Source: Acetobacteraceae bacterium (lineage in GTDB: Bacteria; Pseudomonadota; Alphaproteobacteria; Acetobacterales; Acetobacteraceae). Taken from it: 35,502 bases of DNA. The notes beneath the pieces were generated by a model. The model searched no databases and was not told the origin of the DNA. It worked only from the letters and a program-made list of their open reading frames with translations. The position numbers and the translations under genes were made by a program. The stretch covers positions 1 through 35,502 of the forward strand of contig JANWJK010000095.1 in the NCBI GenBank assembly GCA_025452005.1, given 5' to 3'. This document shows, piece by piece, positions 16,910-27,003 of the stretch; position 1 is the stretch's first letter, and every line of letters starts with the position of its first letter.

Positions 16910-18096
16910 GCCACCTGGCTCAGGGTGCTGAGGGCCGGGCTTTCCGGCTGCCGCGCTGGCACCCGATCATCGTCTTGGCGGTGGTGTTGTGGGCGGGGCT
17001 GGTGCTCGGCGCCTCCATCGCGGTGCTGCGCCAGCCGGGGCGATCGATCTTCGACGTCTATCGCGACGCCGCGGCCCACTGGTGGGCGGCGGAGCCGCTG
17101 TACGGGCCGGGGATGCGAGCCTTCGTCTATCTGACATCGGCCCCCCTGCTCTTCAGCCCGTTCGCCGCCCTGGGACCGCCGCTCGACGATCTGGCATGGC
17201 GCTTCTTCTCCGTGGCGGTCTTCCTGTGGAGCGCATTCCGCCTGGTGCGGGTGGCGCGGCCATCCGGCGCGGGCGTTGCGATGGCGGCCATCATGCTGCT
17301 GATGCTGCCCGTTGCCGGCGTGGACGTGCAGCGCGGCCAGGCCACGGTGGCGATGGCCGGATGGGTGTTTCTCGGCGCCGCCGATGCCGCTGGCCGGCGC
17401 TGGATCCTGGCGGCGCTGTGGTTCTGCCTGGCACTGGCGCTGAAGCCGCTGGCGCTGGTGCCGCTGCTGCTGTTCGCAGCGGCGTTCCCGCCGCTTCGCC
17501 TGCCATTGGCGGCGGGTGTCGCGCTGGTGCTGGCGGTGCCGTTCCTGCATCCGGATCCGTCCTACGTGGCAGCGCAGGACGTGGCGATGGTGCGCACGCT
17601 GACGCACGCCGCCGACCTTGGCGTCACGCGCTTCAACGACATCGGGATGATGCTCCATCGCTTCGGAATCGATCTTCCGAACACCGCGCTGCTGGCGTTG
17701 CGGGCGGCGGCGGCGGTGGCGGCGCTTGCTTTGACGATGGCGACGGTGCGACGGGCGGCAATACCGACGCGCGCGCTGGTCGTGCTGGCGATCGCGATGG
17801 CGTACCTCATGCTGTTCAATCCGCGCACCGAGCTGGGCAGCTACCTGGGGCTGGCCGCGGTGATCGGCGTCTTCATGGTGCGTGACGAGCCTGCGTCATG
17901 GACGGAGCGGGTCTGGCTTGGCGCGACGATCCTGGCGATGGGCACGCAGGCCTATGGCGAGTGGATCTATCGGCCGACGGATGTCTGGCTCAAGCCGTTC
18001 CTTGCCCTTGTGTTCGTGGTCTGGCTCGCCGACGGGATCCTGCGGCCGCGCGCGGCCCCGCGTTTGCTCGCCAGCCCCGTGCCCGCAGAGTGTTGA
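16873..18096 (+). CDS. Glycosyltransferase family 87-like (DUF2029) multi-pass membrane protein; start uncertain
   Basis: Polytopic; RSIFDVYRDAAAHWWAAEPLYGPGMRAFVYLTSAPLLFSPFAALGPPLDDLAWRFFSVAVFLWSAFRL. ATG 16873 lies in a hairpin loop, so the true start may be downstream. Confidence 0.78.
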   Translation: MPRGAGRGARTVSHLAQGAEGRAFRLPRWHPIIVLAVVLWAGLVLGASIAVLRQPGRSIFDVYRDAAAHWWAAEPLYGPGMRAFVYLTSAPLLFSPFAALGPPLDDLAWRFFSVAVFLWSAFRLVRVARPSGAGVAMAAIMLLMLPVAGVDVQRGQATVAMAGWVFLGAADAAGRRWILAALWFCLALALKPLALVPLLLFAAAFPPLRLPLAAGVALVLAVPFLHPDPSYVAAQDVAMVRTLTHAADLGVTRFNDIGMMLHRFGIDLPNTALLALRAAAAVAALALTMATVRRAAIPTRALVVLAIAMAYLMLFNPRTELGSYLGLAAVIGVFMVRDEPASWTERVWLGATILAMGTQAYGEWIYRPTDVWLKPFLALVFVVWLADGILRPRAAPRLLASPVPAEC

Positions 18097-18162
18097 CGGC
18101 GTTTCTTGCAATCCCGCGCCGGCGCCCCAGGTTCCGATCCTGCACCAGCAGGAGAGTCCGAC

Positions 18163-18594
18163 ATGGCAAGCATCAAGCGGCACGCCAGCGCCGAATGGCA
18201 AGGCAGTGGCAAGGACGGCAAGGGCAGCCTCACCACGCAGAGTGCGACCCTGAAGGATACGGCCTACTCGTTCAACGCCCGGTTCGGCGACGGCAAGGGC
18301 ACCAACCCCGAGGAGCTGATTGCCGCGGCGCATGCCGGCTGCTTCAGCATGGCGACGGCGTTCCAGCTCAGCGGCGCGGGCCACCCGCCCGAGAGACTGC
18401 ATTGCGATGCAACCCTGACGATGGAACAGGAAGGCGCCGGCTGGAAGATTGCCGCGGTGCACCTTGTGCTTCGCGCGCGCGTCCCGGGCATCGATGCGAC
18501 AAAGTTCCAGGAGCTCGCGGCTGGGGCGAAGGCAAATTGCCCGGTGTCAAAGGTACTGAATGCCGCGATCACGCTGGACGCGAAGCTGGAGTAA
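18163..18594 (+). CDS. OsmC/Ohr family peroxiredoxin
   Basis: MASIKRHASAEWQGSGKDGKGSLTTQSATLKDTAYSFNARFGDGKGTNPEELIAAAHAGCFSMATAFQL ... KANCPVSKVLNAAITLDAKLE: both OsmC cysteines present; AGGAG RBS upstream. Confidence 0.95.
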   Translation: MASIKRHASAEWQGSGKDGKGSLTTQSATLKDTAYSFNARFGDGKGTNPEELIAAAHAGCFSMATAFQLSGAGHPPERLHCDATLTMEQEGAGWKIAAVHLVLRARVPGIDATKFQELAAGAKANCPVSKVLNAAITLDAKLE

Positions 18595-18733
18595 ACCGCG
18601 CGCAGCGGCGAGCTGATGGCATCCTCACAAGATCGCGAGTAAGCCAGAGCTGAAGCGTACCTGGTTCATCCAAGAGCAATGGTGTCGGCTGCGCGCTATT
18701 CTACTTCGCGCACCGGGAAGCTATGCTTGCCGC

Positions 18734-19045
18734 ATGACGGAGACGCTTGTTCAGGTCGAGGGCCGGCTCGAATCCGGCTCGGTCCCGGCGTTCCAGGCTC
18801 GTCTGGCTGCGGCCAGCCCACTCGGCACCGAGAAGCTCGTGCTCGATCTGTCTCGCGTCAGCTTCATCGGCAGCGCGGCCTTGCGAGCGATACTGGTGGC
18901 CGCGAAGCGGCTCGGCGTCTCCGGCGGGCGGCTCGCGATCTTCGCGCCGCCGCACATTGCCGAGATGTTCGCGGTCTCCGGACTGGACGCGGTACTGCCC
19001 GTTCGCCTCAGTCTGGCGCAGGCGCAGGAGGCGTTGGCAGACTAG
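18734..19045 (+). CDS. STAS-domain protein (anti-sigma factor antagonist-like)
   Basis: ETLVQVEGRLESGSVPAFQARLAAASPLGTEKLVLDLSRVSFIGSAALRAILVAAKRLGVSGGRLAIFAPPHIAEMFAVSGLDAVLPV. Confidence 0.88.
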   Translation: MTETLVQVEGRLESGSVPAFQARLAAASPLGTEKLVLDLSRVSFIGSAALRAILVAAKRLGVSGGRLAIFAPPHIAEMFAVSGLDAVLPVRLSLAQAQEALAD

Positions 19046-19049
19046 GCGG

Positions 19050-22000
19050 TCAGGAGTTGCGCGGTAGCCGTATCGTGAACTCGCTGTACTCGCCGACCTT
19101 GCTGTCCACAGCGATGCTGCCGCCATGTTGCTGCGTGATTATATCGTAGCTGATCGACAGACCGAGGCCGGTGCCTTCGCCGGTCGGCTTCGTCGTGAAG
19201 AACGGCTGGAACAGCTTGTCCCTGATGTCAGCCGGAATGCCGATGCCGTTGTCCCACACGCGGATTTCCACCGCATCGCCGGTATCATGGGTGGTGACCT
19301 TCAGGGTCGGCACGAACCTGGCGTCCCCGCCTTCACGCGCCCGCCTCGTGGTCGCGTAGAAGCCGTTGGCGAAGAGGTTCAGGAACACCCGCGTGATGTC
19401 CTGCGGGTTGACCTCGATCGGGGCGATGCCCTCGCCGAAGTCGCGTTCCAGGGTGATGTTGAAACTCTGATCCTGCGCGCGGGCGCCGTGATAGGCGAGG
19501 TTCAGCGCCTCATCGATCAGCACGTTCAGATCGACCATGCGCCGTTCGCCCGATGAGCCGCGTGAATGGTCAAGCATGCTCCTGACGATACCGTCGGCAC
19601 GCTGCCCATGTTGGACGACCTTTTCCAGATTGCCCTTGAGAAGCGCCGTCAGGTCATCGACCTCCGTCCGGGCGGTCTCCCCAAGCGGTTCGGGGGCAAG
19701 CACCTCCCGCAACTCGTCGATCAGTTCGGTGGACAGTGCGGAGAAATTGTTGACGAAGTTGAGCGGGTTCTTGATCTCGTGCGCGATGCCCGCGGTGAGT
19801 TTGCCGAGCGAGGCCATCTTTTCCGCCTGGATCAGATTGGCCTGCGCGGTCCGCAGTTCGCACAGGGCGGTTTCGGCAGCGTCCCTTGCCGCTCGTATCT
19901 CGACCTCGGAACGCTTGCGCTCGGTGATGTCGGAGAAGATCAGCACGAAGCCGCCGTCCGGCACCGGGTTGCGGCGGATTTCGATCACTCTGCCGTCCGG
20001 CCGCGTGCGCTCATAGCCGTAGGCTTGGCCGGTACTGGCGACCAGCTCATCAATCTGCTCAACCGTATCGACACCCGGCCCAAAGTCGCCGCGCGCTGCA
20101 AGGAAGCGGAGGTGTTCCTCATAGGTGCGATGCTGTCCGAGAAGGGCGTCGGGCAAGTCGAAGATCTCCTGGAACTTGCGGTTCCATGCGACCAGCTGTT
20201 GTGTTTCGTTGAACATTGCGACGCCGTCGCCCATATTCTCGAATGTGACGCGCAATTCGGCCTGACGTTGTGCGAGTTCATCGGTGCGGGCACGTAACTC
20301 ATCCAACAGGCGGGCGTTTTCCATCGCAATTACTGCTTGCGCGGCGAAGTTCCCGAGCAGGGTGATTTCTTTCTCGGAGAATGCTCGTACCTCGCGGCGA
20401 AAAATAACGAAGACCCCGACAACGGCGTTGTCCTTGTACAATGCTACCCACAGGGCTGTGCGAGCCCCGAGACGTTCAACAGTAACCACGCGCGAGGGGA
20501 TCCGCTGACGGTAGGCGTCTGTATCGACCAGATCAAGGATGTGCACAACGCGTTCGCCATTAACAACGCGCCCCAGCGCACTGCCCGGCTCAGGCATAAT
20601 CGGGGTGGCAGTAGGGGAATACTCGAACCCATAGTGGTTGGCAACAACTTTGAAAGCCGTGCCATCAAAGATAGCTAGATTGCCAAATGCCGCATCACAC
20701 AACCGTATCGCCTTTTCCAACATCGCATCGAACACCGGCGTCAGGTTGCCGGGCGACGCGTTGATCACCTGCAACACCTCGGCGGTGGCGGTCTGTTGTT
20801 CCAGCGCTTCTCGCTGCTCGTTGATCAGCCGCGCGTTCTCCATCGCGATGACCGCTTGCGCAGCGAAGTTTTCCAGCAAGGCGACCTGCTTTTCCGTAAA
20901 CGGCCGGACCTCACGGCGATGCACGTTGATGACGCCGAGCAGTGCGCCTTCCTTACGCAACGCGACCGCCAGCCAGCTGCGGATCCCACGAAGTTCGAGC
21001 CGTTCGCGAGCCCGTGCGTTGGTCAGGAACGCCTCGGTTTCCCACACATCGACCAAATGGGTGACCGAAGCCCCCTGAGCGATCGCTTCGTAAAGGCCGT
21101 CCGGGTGGCTCGGGCCAAGCCGCTCCAGTTCCTCGAGGATGCCTGCCGGGGCGTGTGTAGCGACTAGGTTTAGGACGGAGCCATCGAAGGTGCGAACGGC
21201 TGCCTCGTCGGCTTCGCAAAGCGTGGCTGCCCGCTCTACGATTGCGTCGAACACCGGCACGAGATCGCCGGGCGAAGCATTGATGACCTCCAACACCTCT
21301 GCGGTCGCGGTCTGCCGTTCCAACGCCTCTCGCTGCTCGTTCAATAGCCGAGCGTTTTCCATCGCGATCACCGCCTGGGCGGTGAAGTTTTCCAGCAGTG
21401 CGACCTGCCTGTCGGTGAACGGCCGCACCTCCTGGCGGAAGATGTTGAACATGCCTATCAGGGCATTCCCCTGGCGCAGCGCGACCAGCAGCTGCGTGCG
21501 GGCACCGCCCAGGTCGGCAACGGCGCGGCGGCTTGGAATTCCGAGCCGATATGCCTCGTCGGCAGTGATGTCGGCCACGTGGACAAGGTCTTCGCCTTGC
21601 ACGAGCCGATAGGAGGACGATCCCTGCTCAGGCCGTACGGGTCGGCTCAGGAACTCGGCGAGGCGCGGATCCAGTCCGCGCGAAGCCACCGGGTGGAAGT
21701 ACTGGCCGTCGAAGGTGTTGAAGACACCAAATGCTGAATCGCAAAGCCGGATGGCCTTCTCCAGCATTGCGTCGAACACCGGCTGTAGATCGCCCGGCGA
21801 TTGGTTGATCACCTGCAACACTTCGGCGGTCGCAGTCTGCTGCTCCAGTGCCTCGCGCTGCTCGGTCAGCAGCCGCGCGTTCTCCATCGCGATCACGGCT
21901 TGGGCAGCGAAGTTCTCCAGCAGGGCGATCTGCTTGTCAGAGAATACCCGGACCTCCGGGCGGAATGCGCTGATAAAGCCCAGCAGGGCACCGTCTTTAC

Positions 22001-24605
22001 TCAGTGGCACCAGAAGCATGGTGCGTGCATCGGTGCTCTCCACCACTGCGTCGCCCCATGCGCTGTTCGGTCCACGCCCGATCGCACGGATGTCCGCGAC
22101 TTGAACGAAACGTTCACCGTCCACGAGGCGTTGTCGCGCGCGGTTCGGCCCGGCAGGTTCGCTGAACAACGCCGTGATTGAGTTTGGCCAGCCATGGGTC
22201 GCCACCGCGCGGAAATACGTGCCGTCAAAGAGCACCAATGACCCGATCGCGGCGCCGCACAGTGTGTGCGCCTTGTCCAGGATCGCCTCGAACACCGGCG
22301 TGAGATTGCCGGGGTTCGCGTTGATCACCTGCAACACTTCGGCGGTCGCGGTCTGCTGTTCCAGCGCCTCCCGCTGCTCGGTCAGCAGCCGCGCATTCTC
22401 CATCGCGATCACCGCCTGCGCGGCAAAGTTCTTTACAAGCGCGATTTGTTTGTCGGAGAATGGGCGCACCTCCTTCCGGAAGATTATAAACACCCCCAAC
22501 AGGGCATCATCTCCACGCAGCGCAACAAAGAGCGTCGTACGCGCTCCGTCCTGATGGATGTTCGGTGAGGACGGGGGCGGCGGCAGGAGCGGATCGGTGA
22601 TATCCGGGATGTGCACGATGTCAGCACCCCGGGCGATCTGGTCATAGGCGATACTCGCGCTTGGTCGAACCGGTCCGCGTTTGCGCAAGGCATCCACCAA
22701 GCCACTCGACATCCCCCGCGTCACACCGAACTGAAAATATTCACCATCGAAGGGCACGAGGCTGCCGAACGCCGCCTCGCACAGCCGCATCGCCTTTTCC
22801 AGCATTGCGTCGAAGACCGGCGCCAGGTTCCCCGGCGAGGCGTTGATCACCTGCAACACCTCCGCCGTAGCGGTCTGCTGCTCCAGCGCCTCCCTTTGCT
22901 CGGTGATCAGGCGCGCGTTCTCCATCGCGATAACCGCCTGCGCCGCAAAATTCTCCAACAGGACGATCTGCTTCTCGGAGAAAGGACCAGCCACCTTTCG
23001 GTAGCCGGTAAGGAATCCCAGCAGAGTGCCGTCCTTTCGTAACGGAACCATGAGACAGGCACGAAATCCCGAGGCCGTCACAAAGGCTGGAATGGCGGCA
23101 TCGTCGGGATCGACTGGGTATACCTGCATGTCCGGTATGTGGATTAGACGGTCGCCACGCAGCAACGCTCTCTGGGCGGTCAGGGGGCGATATGGCGTTC
23201 GTGCCATTACTTCCGCTTGGTTGCCGTAACCGCGCGTCGCCACGGCGCGGAAAAACGTTCCATCGTAGGTCGCCAGGGAACCCATATCGTATTTACAAAT
23301 CCTGTGCGCCTTCTCCAGGATCACCTCGAACACCGGCGCCAGATCGCCGGGCGAAGTGTTTATGACCTCCAGCACCTCTGACATCGCTGTCTGCTGCTCC
23401 AACGCCTCCCGCTGTTCGGTGATCAAGCGCGTATTCTCGATCGCGATCACAGCCTGATCGGCGAAGGTGCTGATGAGTTCGATCTGCCGATCAGTGAATG
23501 GCTCAACCCGCTGGCGCGCTAGCAAAATCACCCCAATTGGCACGCTTTCGCGTAACAACGGCATGGCGAGCGAGGTTCGCTGCTTGCCAAGCCGTATGGG
23601 TATATCTGGATAGCCTGGAACAGCAGCCACGTCGTGGATGTGGATGGTGCGGCCCTCAATCAAGGCTCTATGCGCCACAGCCGGCGTGTTTCGGTCTAAG
23701 GGAAATACCCCGAGGGCTTTTGCCGCAGCCTCGTATTCTGGTGGAAATCCACAATTTGCCCCCAACCATACTGTCTCGCCCTCGCGACGGACGATCACCG
23801 CTTGGTCAGCCTCGCAAAGCCGCGCCGCCGTTTGGACGACCGTATCCAGCACAGGTTGCAGATCGAAAGTGGATTGGCTGATCACCTTCAGCACGTCGCT
23901 GGTTACGGTTTGGTATTCCAGCGTTTCCTGAAGATCGCTCGTGCGGGTCTGCAACGCGCGATATGTCTCCGCACCAGTGATCGCGATCACCGCCTGCTCG
24001 GCGAAGGTTTGCAGCAGCGCAATCTGGCTGTCCGAGAATCCGCCGGGAGCCTGGGTGCCGATCGAAATAGCGCCGATCGCAAGGCCGTCTCGTATCAGCG
24101 GTACCGACACTTGCGACCGGTGCCCGAGTTCACGGATGAAGCCTGCCAGCTCGGAGTCCAGTCTCAGATCCCGGATGTGGACGATCTGCCGATCCAGGAT
24201 CGCCCGGCAAGAAATAGACCCGCGCGTCGGGCGCATGGGAAACAGTTGACTACATGCCGCCAATGGAGTGGCAGCCACGAACCTCTCGATGAGGTAGGAA
24301 GACCGAATGTGGACCAGGTGACCGTCATATTCGAACAGCGTTGCCGTCGGGACATTGCACAGTTCGGTCGCATGCCGAACGATCAGATCGAACACCGGCT
24401 GGGGATCGCCCGGCGAGGCCGACATCGCCTTCAGCACGTCGAGCGTCGCGGCCTGATTCTCGATCCGCTCGCCGAACTCGCTGTTGCGCAGGGCCAGTGC
24501 CTCGGCCAGCGCGGCCTTCTCCGACAGCGCCGCATCGAGCCTCTGCTGTAACACCGCGACGATGTTCTGAGGATCGGACGTTGCGTCGGTTTGTGGCAGG
24601 CTCAT
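19050..24605 (-). CDS. Large soluble hybrid sensor histidine kinase: about 8 GAF modules + PAS + HisKA/HATPase
   Basis: Repeated unit [49 protein letters not shown]; PAS region [31 protein letters not shown]...[12 protein letters not shown]; H-box [19 protein letters not shown]; G boxes [23 protein letters not shown]. No obvious TM segment. Confidence 0.95.
   Translation of the reverse strand: [1851 protein letters not shown]
20761..23888. repeat. Intragenic tandem-repeat array of GAF modules, unit 516-525 bp
   Basis: Conserved linker motif (ttgatcacctgcaacac-like) starts at 20761, 21280, 21805, 22321, 22843, 23359 and, more diverged, 23878; spacings 519, 525, 516, 522, 516, 519, all multiples of 3. 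Confidence 0.85.
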
Positions 24606-24633
24606 TCGCTTCCCCCGATCGCTTCAGTCTTCC

Positions 24634-25581
24634 TCACCCGCCTGGTGCACCTTGCGCCTCGACATACAGCGCATAGACCGACTGGCTCGCCGCCATGAAC
24701 AGCCGGTTCCGCTTCGCCCCGCCGAAGCAGACATTGGCGCAGCGCTCTGGCAGCAGGATGCGGCCGATCAGCCTGCCGTCGGGGGCGAACACCGCGACGC
24801 CGTCCTCGCCCTCGCCACCCGAGAAGCCGCACCAGACATTGCCCTCGGTGTCGCAGCGGATGCCGTCCGCGTATCCCTTTGTCGCGAAGAACACTCGGCC
24901 GTTCACCGCCCTGGTGCCATCGACGATGTCATAGACATGCGTGGTCTTGGGTTCCGCCGGCGTGTCCACGACGTACAGAAGCTGCTCGTCCGGCGAGAAC
25001 GCCAGGCCGTTCGGTCGCGCCATGTCGTCGATCGCCACCGTCAGCGCGCCGGTCTTCCCGTCGATACGATACACGCGGTAGGGCAGTTCCGGAGTGCCCT
25101 TGTGCCCCAGGTAGTTGCCGCGGATGCCGGCGCCGTTGTCGCTGAACCAGATCGAGCCGTCGGACTTCACCACCACGTCGTTCGGACCGGTCAGCCGCTT
25201 GCCGTCGAAGCTCTCCGCCAGCACGGTGATCGAGCCGTCATATTCGGTGCGCGTCAGCCGCTGGCTGCCCATCTCGCAGGTAATCAGCCGACCTTGGCGG
25301 TCACGCGTGTTGCCGTTGGCGTAGTGCGACGGCCGTCGGAACACGCTGACCGCGCCGGTCTCCTCGTCCCAGCGCAGGATGCGGTCGTTCGGGATGTCGC
25401 TGACCAGAAGCTGCCGCGTGTCGCCGAGCCATACCGGCCCTTCGGTGAAGCGACAGCCGGTGACGATCCGCTCGATCGCCGCGTGGCCCAACGCGATGCG
25501 GTCGAACCGCGGATCGAGCGACACGATATCAGGGTCCGGATAGCGGATTGGCGCCCCGTTTGCTTCCCAGCGCGTGCCCAT
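24634..25581 (-). CDS. SMP-30/gluconolactonase/LRE family protein
   Basis: IVTGCRFTEGPVWLGDTRQLLVSDIPNDRILRWDEETGAVSVFRRPSHYANGNTRDRQGRLITCEMGSQRLTRTEYDG ... GPNDVVVKSDGSIWFSD ... RPNGLAFSPDEQLLYVVDT. Confidence 0.94.
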   Translation of the reverse strand: MGTRWEANGAPIRYPDPDIVSLDPRFDRIALGHAAIERIVTGCRFTEGPVWLGDTRQLLVSDIPNDRILRWDEETGAVSVFRRPSHYANGNTRDRQGRLITCEMGSQRLTRTEYDGSITVLAESFDGKRLTGPNDVVVKSDGSIWFSDNGAGIRGNYLGHKGTPELPYRVYRIDGKTGALTVAIDDMARPNGLAFSPDEQLLYVVDTPAEPKTTHVYDIVDGTRAVNGRVFFATKGYADGIRCDTEGNVWCGFSGGEGEDGVAVFAPDGRLIGRILLPERCANVCFGGAKRNRLFMAASQSVYALYVEAQGAPGG

Positions 25582-25667
25582 GGTGCGGTTTCCTCCTGCG
25601 CTTTATTTGCAGGCATTATGACGCGGCCAGGAGGGATGCGACAACCGCGGGCGCCGCTCCGCTGCAA

Positions 25668-26063
25668 CTATGACCGCGTCACCGCGGTGAGATTCATTGT
25701 CAGCAGCACGCCAGGCTTCGGCAGCTCGCTGACAGCAACCACGGTCCGCGCCGGCCGATGCAGTCCCATCACCTCGGCGTATGCCGCATTCATGGCGTCG
25801 AAGTCAGCCATGCTCTTGAGGAAGATGTTGACGTGCACGGTGTGATCGATGTCGGACCCCACAGCCTCCAGCATTACCTTGAACGATTGCAGGATCCGCT
25901 TTGTCTGCGCCCCAACATCGGTTCCTGCCAGTTGCCCCGTCGTCGGGTCAGTGCCAGCCGTGCCGCCGATCCAGATGTGTTCGCCCACCTTGGCAATGTG
26001 GTTGTAGGGACCGATCGGTGTCGGCGTGTTGGGTGGCGTCAGCGTCTCAACGCGCAACGTCAT
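25668..26063 (-). CDS. RidA family protein (YjgF/YER057c/UK114)
   Basis: NTPTPIGPYNHIAKVGEHIWIGGTAGTDPTTGQLAGTDVGAQTKRILQSFKVMLEAVGSDIDHTVHVNIFLKSMADFDAMNAAYAEVMGLHRPARTVVAV. Confidence 0.93.
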   Translation of the reverse strand: MTLRVETLTPPNTPTPIGPYNHIAKVGEHIWIGGTAGTDPTTGQLAGTDVGAQTKRILQSFKVMLEAVGSDIDHTVHVNIFLKSMADFDAMNAAYAEVMGLHRPARTVVAVSELPKPGVLLTMNLTAVTRS

Positions 26064-26181
26064 TGCTTGCTCCCGGTGTCAGTGGCGATCGTCCTGTTCT
26101 CGGATCGCCGAGGCATAACCCCCGTTTCCTCTTGAGCAGGTTGCGCGCATTCTGCGGCGCAGCCACGGAGGAGACAACATC

Positions 26182-27000
26182 ATGCAGCTTGGCATCCATC
26201 TGCCGCACGCCGGCGAACAGGCGACGCCGGCACTGATCCGGCGCCACGCGATCCGCGCCGAGGCGCTGGGGTTCGACGACGTCTGGGTGAGCGAGCACAT
26301 CATCGTGCCGCGTAAGGAGTTCCCGCGCTCGCCGCTGTTCTACGATCCGGTGGTGACGCTGAGTTATGTCGCCGCGGTGACCGAGCGGGTGCGTCTCGGC
26401 ACAACGGTGCTGGTGCTGCCGATGCGTCATCCGCTGCCGCTGGCGAAGGAGCTGGCCACACTGCACAACCTCTCGAACGGGCGGCTGATCCTGGGTGCCG
26501 GCGTGGGCTGGCTGGAGCCGGAGTTCGCCGCGCTCGGTGTGCCGTTCAAGGAGCGCGGCCGGCGGATGGACGAAGGCATCGCGATGATGCGCGCGGTGTG
26601 GACGCAGGACCCGGTGACGTTCGAGGCGAAATACATCCCGGCGAAGATCACCGACTTGACGATGCTGCCGCTGCCGATCAGTCACATTCCGCTGTGGATC
26701 GGCGGCAGCTCGGACGCGGCGCTGAAGCGCACCGCGCGCATCGCCGATGGCTGGCATGGCAGCCGCGAGACGCCGGAGGAGGCCGCACCGATCGTGCAGC
26801 GTCTGCGCGCAGCGCGGCCGGAGGGGTTCACCGTCTCGATGCGAATCCAGTGGAACGGCAAGGACCAGGGCGAGCTGCGTGACCGGCTTGCGGCATACAA
26901 GGCGGTGGGCGTGCAGCACGTGTTGATAGCGCCGGTGAACCGCGAGGTGGATGACTGGGACGAGGTGATCGAGGGCGCGGGGCGGATGGTAGGGGCATAG
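26182..27000 (+). CDS. LLM-class flavin-dependent (F420-type) oxidoreductase
   Basis: MQLGIHLPHAGEQATPALIRRHAIRAEALGFDDVWVSEHIIVPRKEFPRSPLFYDPVVTLSYVAAVTERVRLGTTVLVLPMRHPLPLAKELATLHNLSNGRLILGAGVGWLEPEFAALGVPFKERGRRMDE. Confidence 0.95.
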   Translation: MQLGIHLPHAGEQATPALIRRHAIRAEALGFDDVWVSEHIIVPRKEFPRSPLFYDPVVTLSYVAAVTERVRLGTTVLVLPMRHPLPLAKELATLHNLSNGRLILGAGVGWLEPEFAALGVPFKERGRRMDEGIAMMRAVWTQDPVTFEAKYIPAKITDLTMLPLPISHIPLWIGGSSDAALKRTARIADGWHGSRETPEEAAPIVQRLRAARPEGFTVSMRIQWNGKDQGELRDRLAAYKAVGVQHVLIAPVNREVDDWDEVIEGAGRMVGA

Positions 27001-27003
27001 GAG

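Noticed and set aside
20761-23888. Regularly spaced repeats considered as CRISPR or minisatellite
   Set aside because: About 520-bp period in frame within a coding gene and encoding GAF-linker modules; no short direct repeat/spacer pattern.
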